From Microbulbifer halophilus (GTDB taxonomy: Bacteria; Pseudomonadota; Gammaproteobacteria; Pseudomonadales; Cellvibrionaceae): 64,000 nt of DNA. The notes beneath the pieces are model-generated. The model worked only from the letters and a program-made list of their open reading frames with translations, searched no databases and was not told the DNA's origin. The position numbers and the translations under genes are program-made. This document shows, in pieces, positions 11,626 through 22,261 of the stretch; position 1 is the first letter of the stretch; every line of letters begins with the position of its first letter. The stretch lies in assembly GCF_026183675.1 (NCBI RefSeq), contig NZ_JAPIVK010000023.1, positions 16,625 to 80,624 of the forward strand. The letters are read 5' to 3'.

Positions 11626-12486
11626 GTGCCTGAGCTTCATACCGGGTATATCCCCGATACCGTCGCCGTGATCGGCGCCGGCAACCGCATCGACAGCGCG
11701 CTGCAGAAACGCCTGCAGCGTGTCGGCTTTCGCGTGCAGTTGCTGGCGCCGGAGCAGCTCGACGAGCTGCGCCCCGGCGCCATCGCCATCAACGCCTCCG
11801 CCTGCGCCGGCAACGACGGCATGTCGAAGGCGCTGAAGGTGTGCCGCGAGTTGGCGTTGGCGCAGAAGGACTGCAGCCATTTGGTACACCTGTCGTCCTA
11901 CCGGGTGTTCGCCGGCGGCGAGCGCAAGCGCTACGACGAGGAGGACGAGCCGGCGCCGGTGACGGAGTCGGGGCTGCAGTGGCTCGCCTGCGAGCAGGCG
12001 CTGTTGGATTGCAAGAACCTCACCCTGCTGCGCTTCGGCTGGATGGTGGATCGCAGCGACGACGCGCTGCTGGGCAGAATCCTGCGCGGCCTGGTGGCAC
12101 ACAGGCCGATCGCCCTGGACGACCGCAGCGGCGGCAGCCCGGTAACCGTGGCGGACCTGGTCCGGGTGGCGGTGGCGGTGGCACAGCAACTGGCCAGTGG
12201 TGCGTCCGGCACCGGCATCTACCACTACGGCTCGTCGGACAGTTGCACCGCGCTGGAATTCGCCCGGGAAGTGGTGGAGCGGGCGCAGTCATTCTACGAC
12301 GAGGATTTTGCCCCGGAACTGTCGGCGCTGCCGGAGGCGGAAACGGAAAATACCGGCAGCGCCGTGCTCGCCTGCAGCAAATTGCGCGATGTCTTCGGAA
12401 TCCAGCAGCGCAGCTGGCGGCAGGGCCTCACGCGGCAGGTAGAGCTCTGGCTGGAGGCGGTTGAGAAGGGAAGCGACCGGGCATAA
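11626..12486 (+). CDS. RmlD-like atypical short-chain dehydrogenase (sugar-nucleotide-binding)
   Basis: 286 aa from a GTG start, 18 nt after ssb and so likely co-transcribed. The pattern of dTDP-4-dehydrorhamnose reductases/NAD-dependent epimerases is visible: an N-terminal Rossmann start (VAVIGAGNRIDSAL), LVHLSSYRVFAGG, LTLLRFGWMV, and a C-terminal region like RmlD. The glycine motif is degenerate, and the catalytic Tyr-x3-Lys is not found where expected: the local sequence near residues 114-123 is ESGLQWLACE. It may have lost oxidoreductase activity and kept nucleotide or sugar binding. Function unknown. Confidence 0.72.
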   Translation: MPELHTGYIPDTVAVIGAGNRIDSALQKRLQRVGFRVQLLAPEQLDELRPGAIAINASACAGNDGMSKALKVCRELALAQKDCSHLVHLSSYRVFAGGERKRYDEEDEPAPVTESGLQWLACEQALLDCKNLTLLRFGWMVDRSDDALLGRILRGLVAHRPIALDDRSGGSPVTVADLVRVAVAVAQQLASGASGTGIYHYGSSDSCTALEFAREVVERAQSFYDEDFAPELSALPEAETENTGSAVLACSKLRDVFGIQQRSWRQGLTRQVELWLEAVEKGSDRA

Positions 12487-12561
12487 CTGCCAGCCGCGAG
12501 GGTGATCTGTAAGGGCAAACACAAGGTTTGCCCTTACGCATCGATGGCGGCGGCCGACGGC

Positions 12562-13785
12562 TTAGACCTTGTCGAACACCAGGCACGCATTGGTACCGCC
12601 AAAGCCGAAGCTGTTGGACATGGCGCGCTCAATGCCGGTGTTGCGCACTTCCGTCACCAGATCCATTCCCGCTGCCTCTTCATCCTTGTTGTCCACATTG
12701 GCGGAGGCGGCGATAAAGTCGTTCTGCATCATCAGCAGGCAGTAGATGGCTTCCTGTACGCCGGCGGCGCCCAGGGAGTGGCCGGTCAGGGACTTGGTGG
12801 AGGCGAAAGCCGGCACCTTGTCGCCGAAGACGGCGCGCATTGCCTTGAGTTCGGCCACGTCGCCCACCGGTGTGGAGGTGCCGTGGGTGTTGATATAACC
12901 CACGTCGCCTTCCAGCCCCTGGCCGTCGAGGCCGGCCAGCGCCTGCTTCATGCAGCGCTCGGCGCCCTCGCCGCTGGGGGCGACCATATCGTAGCCGTCG
13001 GAGGTGGCGCCGTAACCGGTCAGCTCGGCGTAGATTCTGGCGCCGCGAGCCTTTGCGTGTTCCATTTCCTCCAGTACCAGGCAGCCGCCGCCGCCGGCGA
13101 TCACGAAGCCGTCGCGGTCGGCGTCGTAGGGGCGCGAGGCCTTGTCCGGGGCGTCGTTGTACTTGGTGGACAGGGCGCCCATGGCGTCGAACAGGTGGGT
13201 CAGGCTCCAGGCCAGTTCCTCGCCGCCGCCGGCGAAAACGATGTCCTGTTTGCCCATCAGGATCTGCTCGGCACCGTTGCCGATACAGTGGGCGCTGGTG
13301 GCGCAGGCGGAGGAGATGCTGTAGTTGATGCCCTTGATCCTGAACGGCGTGGCCAGGCAGGCGGAGACGGTGCTGCCCATCACCTGCGGCACGCGGAAGG
13401 CGCCCACGCGGCGCACGCCCTTTTCCTTCAGTACCTGTGCGGCGTCGATGATCTCGCGGGTGGAGGTGCCGCCGGAACCCATGACGATGCCGGTGCGCGG
13501 GTTGGAGACATCGCTCTCCTCCAGGCCGGACATCTCGATCGCCTGCTGCATGGCGATATACGCGTAGGCCGCGGAGTCGCCCATAAAGCGCAGTTGCTTG
13601 CGGTCGATATGCTCCTTGAAGTCGATATCCACCTCGCCGCCGACCTGGCTGCGCAGGCCCAGTTCCTTGTATTCCTCCTGGAAACGGATGCCGCTGCGAC
13701 CCTCTCTGAGGGAGGCAGTGACACTGTTGACATCGGTACCGATACAGGAGGTGATACCCATTCCGGTGACAGCGACCCGTCGCAT
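12562..13785 (-). CDS. fabB: beta-ketoacyl-ACP synthase I
   Basis: 407 aa. It condenses malonyl-ACP with acyl-ACP and elongates unsaturated intermediates. Seen: [16 protein letters not shown] start, active-site Cys161 in [10 protein letters not shown], and the two catalytic His in [11 protein letters not shown] and [10 protein letters not shown]. The start at 13785 follows GGAGATCACT; the longer open frame overlaps fabA and is rejected. It lies 56 nt downstream of fabA and forms the classical fabA-fabB operon for unsaturated fatty acid synthesis. Confidence 0.97.
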   Translation of the reverse strand: MRRVAVTGMGITSCIGTDVNSVTASLREGRSGIRFQEEYKELGLRSQVGGEVDIDFKEHIDRKQLRFMGDSAAYAYIAMQQAIEMSGLEESDVSNPRTGIVMGSGGTSTREIIDAAQVLKEKGVRRVGAFRVPQVMGSTVSACLATPFRIKGINYSISSACATSAHCIGNGAEQILMGKQDIVFAGGGEELAWSLTHLFDAMGALSTKYNDAPDKASRPYDADRDGFVIAGGGGCLVLEEMEHAKARGARIYAELTGYGATSDGYDMVAPSGEGAERCMKQALAGLDGQGLEGDVGYINTHGTSTPVGDVAELKAMRAVFGDKVPAFASTKSLTGHSLGAAGVQEAIYCLLMMQNDFIAASANVDNKDEEAAGMDLVTEVRNTGIERAMSNSFGFGGTNACLVFDKV

Positions 13786-13841
13786 AGTGATCTCCAACTG
13801 AAAAGCTTTTCGACAGTGTACTTTGTTATTGTTCTGGAGCG

Positions 13842-14366
13842 TCAGAAGTTGTCGGTGCGGGCGAACAGACCCACGCGCAGATCCCTGGCACTGTATATTT
13901 CGCGGCCGTCTACGGAAACCGTGCCGTCGCCGATGCCCATTACCAGCCTGCGCTCGACCAGCCGGCTCATCTGGATATGGTAGGTGACCTTTTTGTTGGT
14001 CGGTAGAATCTGGCCGGTAAACTTCACTTCGCCGCAGCCGAGGGCGCGGCCGCGGCCGGGGTTGCCCTTCCAGGCCAGGAAGTAACCGAGCAGCTGCCAC
14101 ATGGCGTCGAGGCCCAGGCAGCCGGGCATCACCGGGTCGCCGGGAAAGTGGCAGTCGAAGAACCACAGGTCGGGGTGAATATCGAGCTCGGCGATCAGTT
14201 CGCCCTTGCCATAGGCACCGCCTTCCTTGGATACATGAGTGATGCGGTCGAGCATCAGCATATCGGGTGCGGGCAGCTGCGCGTTGCCGGGGCCGAACAT
14301 CTCGCCGCGCGAGCAGGCCAGCAGTTCTTCTTTGTCGTAGCTGCTTTTTTGAACGAAGTTACTCAT
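13842..14366 (-). CDS. fabA: 3-hydroxydecanoyl-ACP dehydratase/isomerase
   Basis: 174 aa, close to the usual 171. It dehydrates 3-hydroxydecanoyl-ACP and isomerises trans-2 to cis-3-decenoyl-ACP, the branch point to unsaturated fatty acids. Seen: catalytic His73 in [21 protein letters not shown] and Asp87 in the same block. The ATG at 14366 is the family start ([19 protein letters not shown]). First gene of fabA-fabB; its promoter must lie in 14367-14540, where I recognise no FabR or DesT operator with confidence. Confidence 0.97.
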   Translation of the reverse strand: MSNFVQKSSYDKEELLACSRGEMFGPGNAQLPAPDMLMLDRITHVSKEGGAYGKGELIAELDIHPDLWFFDCHFPGDPVMPGCLGLDAMWQLLGYFLAWKGNPGRGRALGCGEVKFTGQILPTNKKVTYHIQMSRLVERRLVMGIGDGTVSVDGREIYSARDLRVGLFARTDNF

Positions 14367-14733
14367 CTTATTCCCATTTTTTTGGGTGTTCGCGCCACAG
14401 GGACTGGGCGTTTTTGCAAGAGCGGGCATTCTAAAGACTGAGGATAGCTTGTCCAGTCGGTCACTGTCCTTTTTGTGACCCGCAGTTGTTACTTTAGTCC
14501 CAACTGTGCCACGACCACCCGTCGCAGTGGAAGAGCCGGTTGGCACACGGGTTGCTGGTCCCTGTTTGCCCCTGCCCGGCGCGGCTTGCCGGCTGTTTTT
14601 GCGTGTAAGTGATAGCTGTAACCGATTTGTGATAAGTTGCCGCGTTAACCGCGGATACCGCGGTCCGGGTGCGATACCGTTTCCGGCCTAGCGCGGGGAG
14701 CGCTGCATTCAAACAAGATGAATTGGGGAAAAA
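14367..14733. other. divergent fabA-galU intergenic region
   Basis: 367 nt with no supported gene. It holds promoters for fabA (minus) and galU (plus) and, at 14541-14556, a sequence matching the sigma-54 -24/-12 pattern (separate entry). A short CCGGC/GCCGG hairpin followed by TGTTTTT lies at about 14577-14602. Confidence 0.5.
14541..14556 (+). promoter_or_regulatory. candidate sigma-54 promoter upstream of galU
   Basis: TGGCACACGGGTTGCT matches the TGGCACg-N4-TTGCW consensus at every position except the seventh, with correct GG-to-GC spacing. It points towards galU, whose ATG is 178 nt downstream. A chance match cannot be excluded. Confidence 0.4.
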
Positions 14734-15582
14734 ATGCTTAGAAAATGTCTTTTCCCGGTTGCCGGTTATGGCACCCGGTTCCTGCCTGCCACCAAGGCCA
14801 TGCCCAAAGAGATGCTGCCGCTGGTCAACAAGCCGCTGGTACAGTATGGCGTCGAGGAATCCATCGAGGCCGGCCTGGGCGAGATCGGTTTCGTGACCGG
14901 CCGCGGCAAGCGCGCCATCGAGGATCATTTCGATACCAATTTCGAGCTGGAGCACCAGATTTCCGGAACCGGTAAGGAAAAGTACCTGGACAGTGTGCGC
15001 AAGGTCATCGACGAGGCGAACTTCTCCTACACCCGGCAGGGGGAAATGCGCGGCCTGGGCGATGCCATCCTGCAGGGGCAGCGCCTGGTGGGCGACGAGC
15101 CCTTCGGCGTAGTGCTGGCGGATGACCTGTGCCTGAACGACGGCCTGGGCGTGCTGGGGCAGATGGTGCAGTTGTACAAACAGTTCCGCTGCAGCATCGT
15201 TGCGGTGGAGGAAGTGCCGCGGGAGCATATCCACAAGTTCGGGGTTATCGCCGGCAACGAGATCAAGCCGGGACTGCACCAGGTGACCGATATGGTGGAG
15301 AAGCCGGCCGCCGAGGACGCACCCAGCAATCTGGCGATCATCGGTCGCTATATCCTCACTCCGGACATTTTCGACCTGATCCGCGAAACCCCACCGGGCA
15401 AGAACGGCGAGGTGCAGATCACCGATGCCCTGCTGACCCAGGCCCAGCGCGGTTGTGTGCTGGCATACAACTTCAAGGGGCGCCGTTTCGACTGCGGTTC
15501 CGTCGACGGCTTTATCGAGGCCACCAATTTTGTCTACGAGAATGTCTACCTGCCGAAGCAGGCCGAACTGGAGAAGAAGTAA
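14734..15582 (+). CDS. galU: UTP-glucose-1-phosphate uridylyltransferase
   Basis: 282 aa. It makes UDP-glucose from UTP and glucose-1-P for LPS, exopolysaccharide and glycosylation. The bacterial GalU signature FPVAGYGTRFLPATKAMPKE begins at residue 6, with the LVNKPLVQYGVEE segment, the MVEKP block and the nucleotide/sugar-binding FDCGSVDGF motif near the end. GGGG precedes the ATG. The stop codon directly abuts the GTG of manB (no gap), so the two are translationally coupled. Confidence 0.96.
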   Translation: MLRKCLFPVAGYGTRFLPATKAMPKEMLPLVNKPLVQYGVEESIEAGLGEIGFVTGRGKRAIEDHFDTNFELEHQISGTGKEKYLDSVRKVIDEANFSYTRQGEMRGLGDAILQGQRLVGDEPFGVVLADDLCLNDGLGVLGQMVQLYKQFRCSIVAVEEVPREHIHKFGVIAGNEIKPGLHQVTDMVEKPAAEDAPSNLAIIGRYILTPDIFDLIRETPPGKNGEVQITDALLTQAQRGCVLAYNFKGRRFDCGSVDGFIEATNFVYENVYLPKQAELEKK

Positions 15583-16947
15583 GTGACCGAGCTGACCTGT
15601 TTCAAGGCCTACGACCTGCGCGGCCGCGTGCCCGATGAGTTGAACACCGATGTCGCCTACCGGGTGGGGCGCGCCTTTGCGCAGTTTCTGGGAGCCCGGC
15701 GCGTGGTCGTGGGTCACGATATCCGCCTGACCAGCGGCGAGCTGACCGATGCCCTGGCCGAGGGGCTGCGCGATGCCGGTGCGGATGTATTCCATATCGG
15801 CGAGTGCGGCACCGAAGAGGTCTACTTTGCCACCTTCCATGGTCACTTCTCGGGAGAAAAGGCCGACGGCGGTATCTGCGTGACCGCCAGCCACAACCCG
15901 ATGGATTACAACGGCATGAAGTTCGTGCGCTCCGGCAGCCGCCCGATCAGTGGCGATACCGGGCTCAGGGATATCAGGCGCCTGGCGGAGGACAACGACT
16001 TCGCCCCGGTTGAAAAGCGCGGCAAACTGCGGGACTACGCGCACCGCGAAGATTTCGTCAAACACCTGCTGGGCTATGTCGACACCGACAAACTGAAACC
16101 GCTGAAACTGGTGGTCAACGCCGGCAACGGCGGCGCCGGTGCCGTGGTGGATGCGCTGGCCCCGCAGCTGCCGTTCGAGTTTGTGCGCGTACACCACGAG
16201 GCGGACGGGAGCTTCCCCAATGGCATTCCCAATCCCATCCTGACGGAAAATCGCGAGTCCACTTCGAGGGCAGTAAAGGAAAGCGGTGCCGATTTCGGTA
16301 TCGCCTGGGATGGCGATTTCGATCGCTGCTTCTTCTTCGATGAAAACGGTGATTTTATCGAGGGTTACTATGTGGTGGGGCTGCTGGCCGAGGCCTTCCT
16401 GCTCAAGCAGCCGGGCAGCAAGGTCGTGCACGATCCGCGCCTGGTGTGGAACACCCAGGATATCGTTCGCGCCAACGGCGGCGAGCCGATCGAGAGCAAG
16501 ACCGGCCACGCGTTTATCAAGGAGCGCATGCGCAAGGAAAACGCCATCTACGGTGGCGAGATGAGTGCGCACCACTATTTCCGCGATTTCGCCTACTGCG
16601 ACAGCGGTATGATTCCCTGGCTGCTGGTGGCGGAGCTGGTCAGCCGCAGCGGCAAGCCCCTGTCGCAACTGGTGAGCGAACGCATGGCCGCCTTCCCCTG
16701 TTCCGGCGAGATCAATTCCAAGGTGGAAGATCCGGCGGCGCTGCTGAAAAAAGCCGGGAAACGGTATGGGGCGGATGCAGAGAGCATCGAACACGTGGAC
16801 GGTCTCAGCGTCGCCTTCGCGGACTGGCGCTTCAACCTGCGTATGTCCAACACCGAACCGGTGGTGCGTTTGAATGTCGAGTCCCGTGGGGACGAGGCGC
16901 TGATGCAGGAAAAGACCGGGGAATTATTGAAGCTGATTCGCGGCTGA
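15583..16947 (+). CDS. manB: phosphomannomutase (CpsG/ManB type)
   Basis: 454 aa. It converts mannose-6-P to mannose-1-P, the step before ManC. Four alpha-D-phosphohexomutase domains are recognisable: phosphoserine loop [13 protein letters not shown], metal loop [10 protein letters not shown], sugar loop [12 protein letters not shown], and the C-terminal phosphate-binding [15 protein letters not shown]. The sequence is of the enterobacterial CpsG/ManB type throughout, rather than the AlgC type. GTG start immediately after galU TAA. With galU it provides both GDP-mannose and UDP-glucose precursors. Confidence 0.92.
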   Translation: MTELTCFKAYDLRGRVPDELNTDVAYRVGRAFAQFLGARRVVVGHDIRLTSGELTDALAEGLRDAGADVFHIGECGTEEVYFATFHGHFSGEKADGGICVTASHNPMDYNGMKFVRSGSRPISGDTGLRDIRRLAEDNDFAPVEKRGKLRDYAHREDFVKHLLGYVDTDKLKPLKLVVNAGNGGAGAVVDALAPQLPFEFVRVHHEADGSFPNGIPNPILTENRESTSRAVKESGADFGIAWDGDFDRCFFFDENGDFIEGYYVVGLLAEAFLLKQPGSKVVHDPRLVWNTQDIVRANGGEPIESKTGHAFIKERMRKENAIYGGEMSAHHYFRDFAYCDSGMIPWLLVAELVSRSGKPLSQLVSERMAAFPCSGEINSKVEDPAALLKKAGKRYGADAESIEHVDGLSVAFADWRFNLRMSNTEPVVRLNVESRGDEALMQEKTGELLKLIRG

Positions 16948-17022
16948 CGCCGCGCCCAGGGTATACCCGGTGCAGGGAAAGAATCCCGTGCTGGGGCCTG
17001 ACACTTGCCTCTCTAACATAGC

Positions 17023-17060
17023 TCCCCTCTCCCATCGGGAGAGGGGTTGGGGGAGAGGGC
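17023..17060. repeat. REP-like palindrome (CCCCTCTCCC family), copy 1
   Basis: CCCCTCTCCC (17024-17033) pairs with GGGAGAGGGG (17037-17046) with a 3-nt loop, followed by TTGGGGGAGAGGG, the typical tail of this family. It lies between convergent manB and ispB and may also act as a transcription-stop or mRNA-stabilising hairpin. Confidence 0.75.
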
Positions 17061-17074
17061 GGTTACCGAAGCCC

Positions 17075-18037
17075 CTAAACCGTCCGCTCCACCGCAAAAC
17101 TCGCCAGCTGTTGCAGTGCCGTTTTCTGATCACTGTCGGGCAGCAGGGCCAGCTGGTCCCTGGCGTTGTCCACCGCCGCCCGCGCCCGCTCCATGGTGTA
17201 CTCCAGCGCTCCGCATTCCTCAATGGCCGTGACAATCTCTGTGAGCCTGTCGGCGCTGCGCTGCTCGATCGCCTCGCGCACCAGTGCCGCCTGGGTCCCG
17301 GAACCATTGGCCATGGTGTAAATCAGCGGCAGGGTGGGCTTGCCCTCGGCCAGGTCGTCGCCGACATTCTTGCCCAGCTCCTCGGCATTGCCGCGGTAGT
17401 CCAGGGCGTCGTCCACCAGTTGGAAGGCCAGTCCCAGGTGGCGGCCGTAGAGTTTGAGGGCGTTGCGCTGCCCGTCGGTACAGCCCGCCAGTACCGCCGC
17501 CGTCTCGCAGGCGGCCTCGAACAGGGCGCCGGTCTTCTTGTGGATCACCCTGAAGTAATTGTCCTCGCTCACTGCCGGGTCGCCGGCGTTGACCAGTTGC
17601 TGCACCTCGCCCTCGGCGATGGTGTTGGTGGTCTCGGACAGGATCGACATGATGTCCATATCCCGCAGGGCCACCATCATCTGGAAGGCGCGGGAGTAGA
17701 GGAAGTCTCCCACGAGCACCGCCGGCGCATTGCCCCACCTGGCGTTGGCGGTGATACGGCCGCGGCGCATGTCGGACGTGTCCACCACATCGTCGTGTAG
17801 CAGCGTGGCGGTGTGGATGAACTCGATGATCGCCGCCAGGTCGATATGATCGCGGCCGCAATAGCCCGCGGCGCGGGTACACAGCAGTACCAGCAGCGGC
17901 CGCAGGCGCTTGCCGCCCGCCTCGACCAGGTAGTGGCCGATATTCTCGACCAGGGGAACGTCCGAGTGCAGTTGGTCGATGATCCGCTGGTTGACTGCGG
18001 CGAAGTCGTCGGCCGCGACCCGGTGGAAAGGCAGCAT
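17075..18037 (-). CDS. ispB: octaprenyl diphosphate synthase
   Basis: 320 aa, trans-isoprenyl diphosphate synthase making the quinone side chain. Both aspartate-rich motifs are present: DDVVDTSDMRRG (first) and DDALDYRG (second), with the GGKRLRPLLV substrate-binding segment near residue 40. Start MLPFHRVAADDF follows the family pattern. Divergent from rplU-rpmA, the conserved gammaproteobacterial arrangement. Confidence 0.94.
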   Translation of the reverse strand: MLPFHRVAADDFAAVNQRIIDQLHSDVPLVENIGHYLVEAGGKRLRPLLVLLCTRAAGYCGRDHIDLAAIIEFIHTATLLHDDVVDTSDMRRGRITANARWGNAPAVLVGDFLYSRAFQMMVALRDMDIMSILSETTNTIAEGEVQQLVNAGDPAVSEDNYFRVIHKKTGALFEAACETAAVLAGCTDGQRNALKLYGRHLGLAFQLVDDALDYRGNAEELGKNVGDDLAEGKPTLPLIYTMANGSGTQAALVREAIEQRSADRLTEIVTAIEECGALEYTMERARAAVDNARDQLALLPDSDQKTALQQLASFAVERTV

Positions 18038-18126
18038 TCGAGGGTTCCTTATACTACTTGCTGGGCGCCGCTCCGGCGATGTCGTCCGGGCGGCGAGGGT
18101 GTCATTGAGCGCTAAACAGTGCGCTA

Positions 18127-18155
18127 TTGTATCAATCTCGCGAATTGATTAGAAT
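18127..18155 (+). promoter_or_regulatory. candidate sigma-70 promoter of rplU-rpmA
   Basis: TTGTAT (18127-18132) and TAGAAT (18150-18155) with a 17-nt spacer, about 158 nt upstream of the rplU ATG. The long leader may carry structure (18170-18300), but no known leader motif was recognised. Confidence 0.5.
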
Positions 18156-18312
18156 CTGCGCCCCGCTTTGGCCGGCTCCCACGTGTGGGGATTGGTCGGG
18201 GGCGGATAGTTTTAACTACACGGCGCAAGCTCCCGAAATGCGGAGCAGTGACTGACCGGTACGCCGGCGTCCTCCCGCTGCTTCGTGTCGTCCATCCCGG
18301 AGCATAGAGAAT

Positions 18313-18624
18313 ATGTACGCTGTAATTGAGAGCGGTGGCAAGCAGCACCGCGTGGAAGAGGGCGAAGTACTTCGCCTGGAGAAGCTGGAAGTCGCCACCG
18401 GCGAATCCATCGATTTTGACAAGGTGCTGATGGTTGTCGACGGCGACAAGATTGACATCGGTGCCCCGGTCGTAGACGGCGCTAAAGTGACTGCCGAAGT
18501 GGTGAACCACGCGCGCGGCGATAAGGTGAAGATCATCAAATTCCGCCGCCGCAAGCACTCCATGACCCGTCAGGGCCACCGTCAGTGGTACACCGAAGTT
18601 AAAATCACTGGCATCAAGGCATAA
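18313..18624 (+). CDS. rplU: 50S ribosomal protein L21
   Basis: 103 aa, full length. [22 protein letters not shown] start and the conserved C-terminal block [19 protein letters not shown] identify L21, a 23S rRNA-binding protein. First gene of the rplU-rpmA operon. Confidence 0.98.
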   Translation: MYAVIESGGKQHRVEEGEVLRLEKLEVATGESIDFDKVLMVVDGDKIDIGAPVVDGAKVTAEVVNHARGDKVKIIKFRRRKHSMTRQGHRQWYTEVKITGIKA

Positions 18625-18642
18625 GTAGAGGAGTAACGACTC

Positions 18643-18900
18643 ATGGCACACAAGAAAGCTGGCGGTAGTACGCGCAATGGGCGCGATTCCGAGAGTAAAC
18701 GCCTGGGCGTGAAGCGCTTTGGCGGCCAGTCTGCAGTGGCAGGCAACATCATCGTGCGTCAACGCGGCACCAAGTTCCACGCCGGCGTCAACGTTGGCAT
18801 GGGCAAGGACCACACCCTGTTCGCCACCGCGGACGGCGTTGTGAAGTTCGAAGTGAAGGGCCCCCAGAGTCGCAAGTATGTTTCCATCGAAACTGCCTGA
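18643..18900 (+). CDS. rpmA: 50S ribosomal protein L27
   Basis: 85 aa. The start [20 protein letters not shown] has the unprocessed gammaproteobacterial N-terminus whose tail reaches the peptidyl-transferase centre. It is 18 nt after rplU with AGAGGAGTAA as ribosome-binding site, and ends before a strong terminator. Confidence 0.98.
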   Translation: MAHKKAGGSTRNGRDSESKRLGVKRFGGQSAVAGNIIVRQRGTKFHAGVNVGMGKDHTLFATADGVVKFEVKGPQSRKYVSIETA

Positions 18901-18910
18901 GCGGTTCTGA

Positions 18911-20269
<1,359 letters not shown>

Positions 20270-20278
20270 TTCATCATG

Positions 20279-20318
20279 CTCCCCTCTCCGCTTGCGGGGG
20301 AGGGGCTGGGGGAAGGGG
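20279..20318. repeat. REP-like palindrome, copy 2, inside the proB leader
   Basis: CCCCTCTCCGC pairs imperfectly with GCGGGGGAGGGG, followed by CTGGGGGAAGGGG, the family tail. The tail ends four nt before the proB ATG at 20322 and supplies the only purine-rich ribosome-binding sequence available to proB. Confidence 0.75.
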
Positions 20319-20321
20319 AAA

Positions 20322-21455
20322 ATGGACTCCGCATCGTCTCGCCAGCAGCTTGCCACCGCCAGACGCTGGGTCATCAAAATCGGCAGCGCCCTGCTGACCG
20401 ACAACGGGCGCGGGGTCAACCGCGCCGCGATTTTCAACTGGGTGGAGCAGATCGCCGCGCTGCGCGATCGGGGTGTCGAGGTGATCCTGGTCTCCTCCGG
20501 CGCCGTCGCCGCCGGTATGGACCGCCTCGGCTGGCGCCGTCGCCCGGAATCCGTACACCAGTTGCAGGCCGCCGCCGCCATAGGCCAGAGTCACCTGGTG
20601 CAGGTCTACGAGCACGCCTTCGGCCAGTTCGATTGCCGCACCGCGCAGATCCTGCTCGATCACGACGACCTCTCCAACCGCACTCGCTACCTGAACGCCC
20701 GCAGCACCCTGCGCACGCTGCTGTCCCTCGGCGCCCTGCCGATCGTCAACGAAAACGACACCGTGGTCACCGACGAGATCCGCTTCGGTGACAACGACAC
20801 CCTGGCGGCACTGGTGGCGAACCTGGTGGAGGCGGACGCACTGCTGATCCTCACCGATGCCGACGGCCTCTTCACCCGGGATCCCCGCGACAATCCCGAC
20901 GCAGAGCTGGTGGGCGAGGCCTCGGCCATCGACCCGTCGCTGATGGCCATGGCCGGCGGCTCCCGCAGCGGCCTCGGCCGCGGCGGCATGAGTACCAAGG
21001 TGCGCGCGGCGCAACTGGCGGCCCGCTCCGGTGCCTGCACGGCGATCGCCGGCGGTGCGCGGGAGGACGTTATCGAGCGCATCTGCGCCGGCGAGCCGCT
21101 GGGCACGCTGCTGCTGCCGGAGGCGGACCCGCTGACCGCGCGCAAGCGCTGGCTGGCGGGCCAGTTACAGCTGCGCGGTCGCCTGACACTGGACGCCGGC
21201 GCCGAGCGGGCGCTGCGGGAACAGGGCAAGAGCTTGCTGGCGGTCGGTGTGACAGCGGTCGACGGTCGCTTCCGTCGCGGCGACCTGGTGTCCTGCTGCA
21301 ATGCCGAAGGCGGGGAGATCGCCCGCGGCCTGGCCAATTACGACTGTGGCGAGACCGCGAGAATTCTCGGCTGCTCCTCCGAGCGTTTTGCAGAGCTGCT
21401 GGGCTACCGCGACGACGACGAGCTGATTCACCGCGACAACCTGATTCTGCTTTAG
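20322..21455 (+). CDS. proB: glutamate 5-kinase
   Basis: 377 aa. First step of proline synthesis, phosphorylating glutamate. Amino-acid-kinase domain at about residues 1-260 ([48 protein letters not shown]) and a C-terminal PUA domain (about 280-365). The ATG at 20322 is chosen because the longer frame translates the REP element. obgE-proB is a conserved pair in Pseudomonas-like genomes; the gap of 52 nt is filled by the REP palindrome. Confidence 0.95.
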   Translation: MDSASSRQQLATARRWVIKIGSALLTDNGRGVNRAAIFNWVEQIAALRDRGVEVILVSSGAVAAGMDRLGWRRRPESVHQLQAAAAIGQSHLVQVYEHAFGQFDCRTAQILLDHDDLSNRTRYLNARSTLRTLLSLGALPIVNENDTVVTDEIRFGDNDTLAALVANLVEADALLILTDADGLFTRDPRDNPDAELVGEASAIDPSLMAMAGGSRSGLGRGGMSTKVRAAQLAARSGACTAIAGGAREDVIERICAGEPLGTLLLPEADPLTARKRWLAGQLQLRGRLTLDAGAERALREQGKSLLAVGVTAVDGRFRRGDLVSCCNAEGGEIARGLANYDCGETARILGCSSERFAELLGYRDDDELIHRDNLILL

Positions 21456-21501
21456 GGGCTGGGCGTCTCCTGGCGAATACGATGGCGATACGGAGGGGAA
21501 T

Positions 21502-22122
21502 ATGAGCCTGGATTTTTTCAGGGGGGAATGGCGAAGGCTGTTGGTGGACACCCTGGTGGTGTTGATCGGTGTGCTGGCGGCGCTGGTGCTGAACAATGTC
21601 CGCGAGGACATCATGGCGAAGCAGGCCGCGCGGGGCGCCACGGCGCGTCTGGTGCAGGAGGTGGCGGATAACGCAGAAGCGCTGCGCGATACCCGCGAGG
21701 TGACGCAGCGGCGGTTATTGGCTCTGCGTGAACTGCGCGAAGAGCTGCCGGCCGATAAGAGTCTGAGAGAGCTGGTGGATCGCTTCCACGGCTACTGGGT
21801 GGTCGAGTTGAATGCGTCGTCCTGGGAGTACCTGTCCCGCAGTGCCCTGGCGGATTCGGTAGACCCGGATCTGCTGCAGCAGGCCTTCGCGCTGTACAAG
21901 GTCAACAGGCGCTTCGACCAGTTGAACGGCCAGATTCAGAATTTTGTCTACTCGGAAACCTTTGTCTCGCCGGACGCAGCGGCAACCGCATTGAACATTT
22001 CCGAGGCGATCATGACGCAGCAACTGCGATGGTCGAGGGAATTGTTGCCGCAGTACGAAGAGTTTCTCGACCACTACGCCGAAGAGGGGCCCGGGGGGCA
22101 GAAAAAGGTCGCCCTGAAATAA
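21502..22122 (+). CDS. uncharacterised membrane-anchored protein
   Basis: 206 aa. One N-terminal transmembrane segment (LLVDTLVVLIGVLAALVLNNV, cytoplasmic start) is followed by a soluble, mainly helical domain with no catalytic motif. The layout is like the DUF6090-type small membrane proteins of marine bacteria, but I give no function. CGGAGGGGAAT precedes the ATG. It lies 46 nt after proB, where the conserved core order is interrupted, so it begins an accessory segment. Confidence 0.7.
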   Translation: MSLDFFRGEWRRLLVDTLVVLIGVLAALVLNNVREDIMAKQAARGATARLVQEVADNAEALRDTREVTQRRLLALRELREELPADKSLRELVDRFHGYWVVELNASSWEYLSRSALADSVDPDLLQQAFALYKVNRRFDQLNGQIQNFVYSETFVSPDAAATALNISEAIMTQQLRWSRELLPQYEEFLDHYAEEGPGGQKKVALK

Positions 22123-22261
22123 CTCTTGGCGCGGGCGTTTTGTAGAGGGAGAGTCACCGGTTGCAGCCCGCACCAAATATTGGCGCTGGAAAACCCTGCC
22201 TGCCGTCGGTTGTGGGTTAGCCTCTTGTCTCATCGGCCAGGGACTGTGCGAGGGATGTGCA

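Noticed and set aside
13786..14166. Longer N-terminus of fabB
   Set aside because: The extension is an out-of-frame reading of fabA; the family start is at 13785.
14577..14602. A short sigma-54-driven sRNA ending at a CCGGC hairpin before galU
   Set aside because: The interval between the predicted start and the hairpin is only about 30 nt and the stem has 5 bp; not enough to support an RNA gene.
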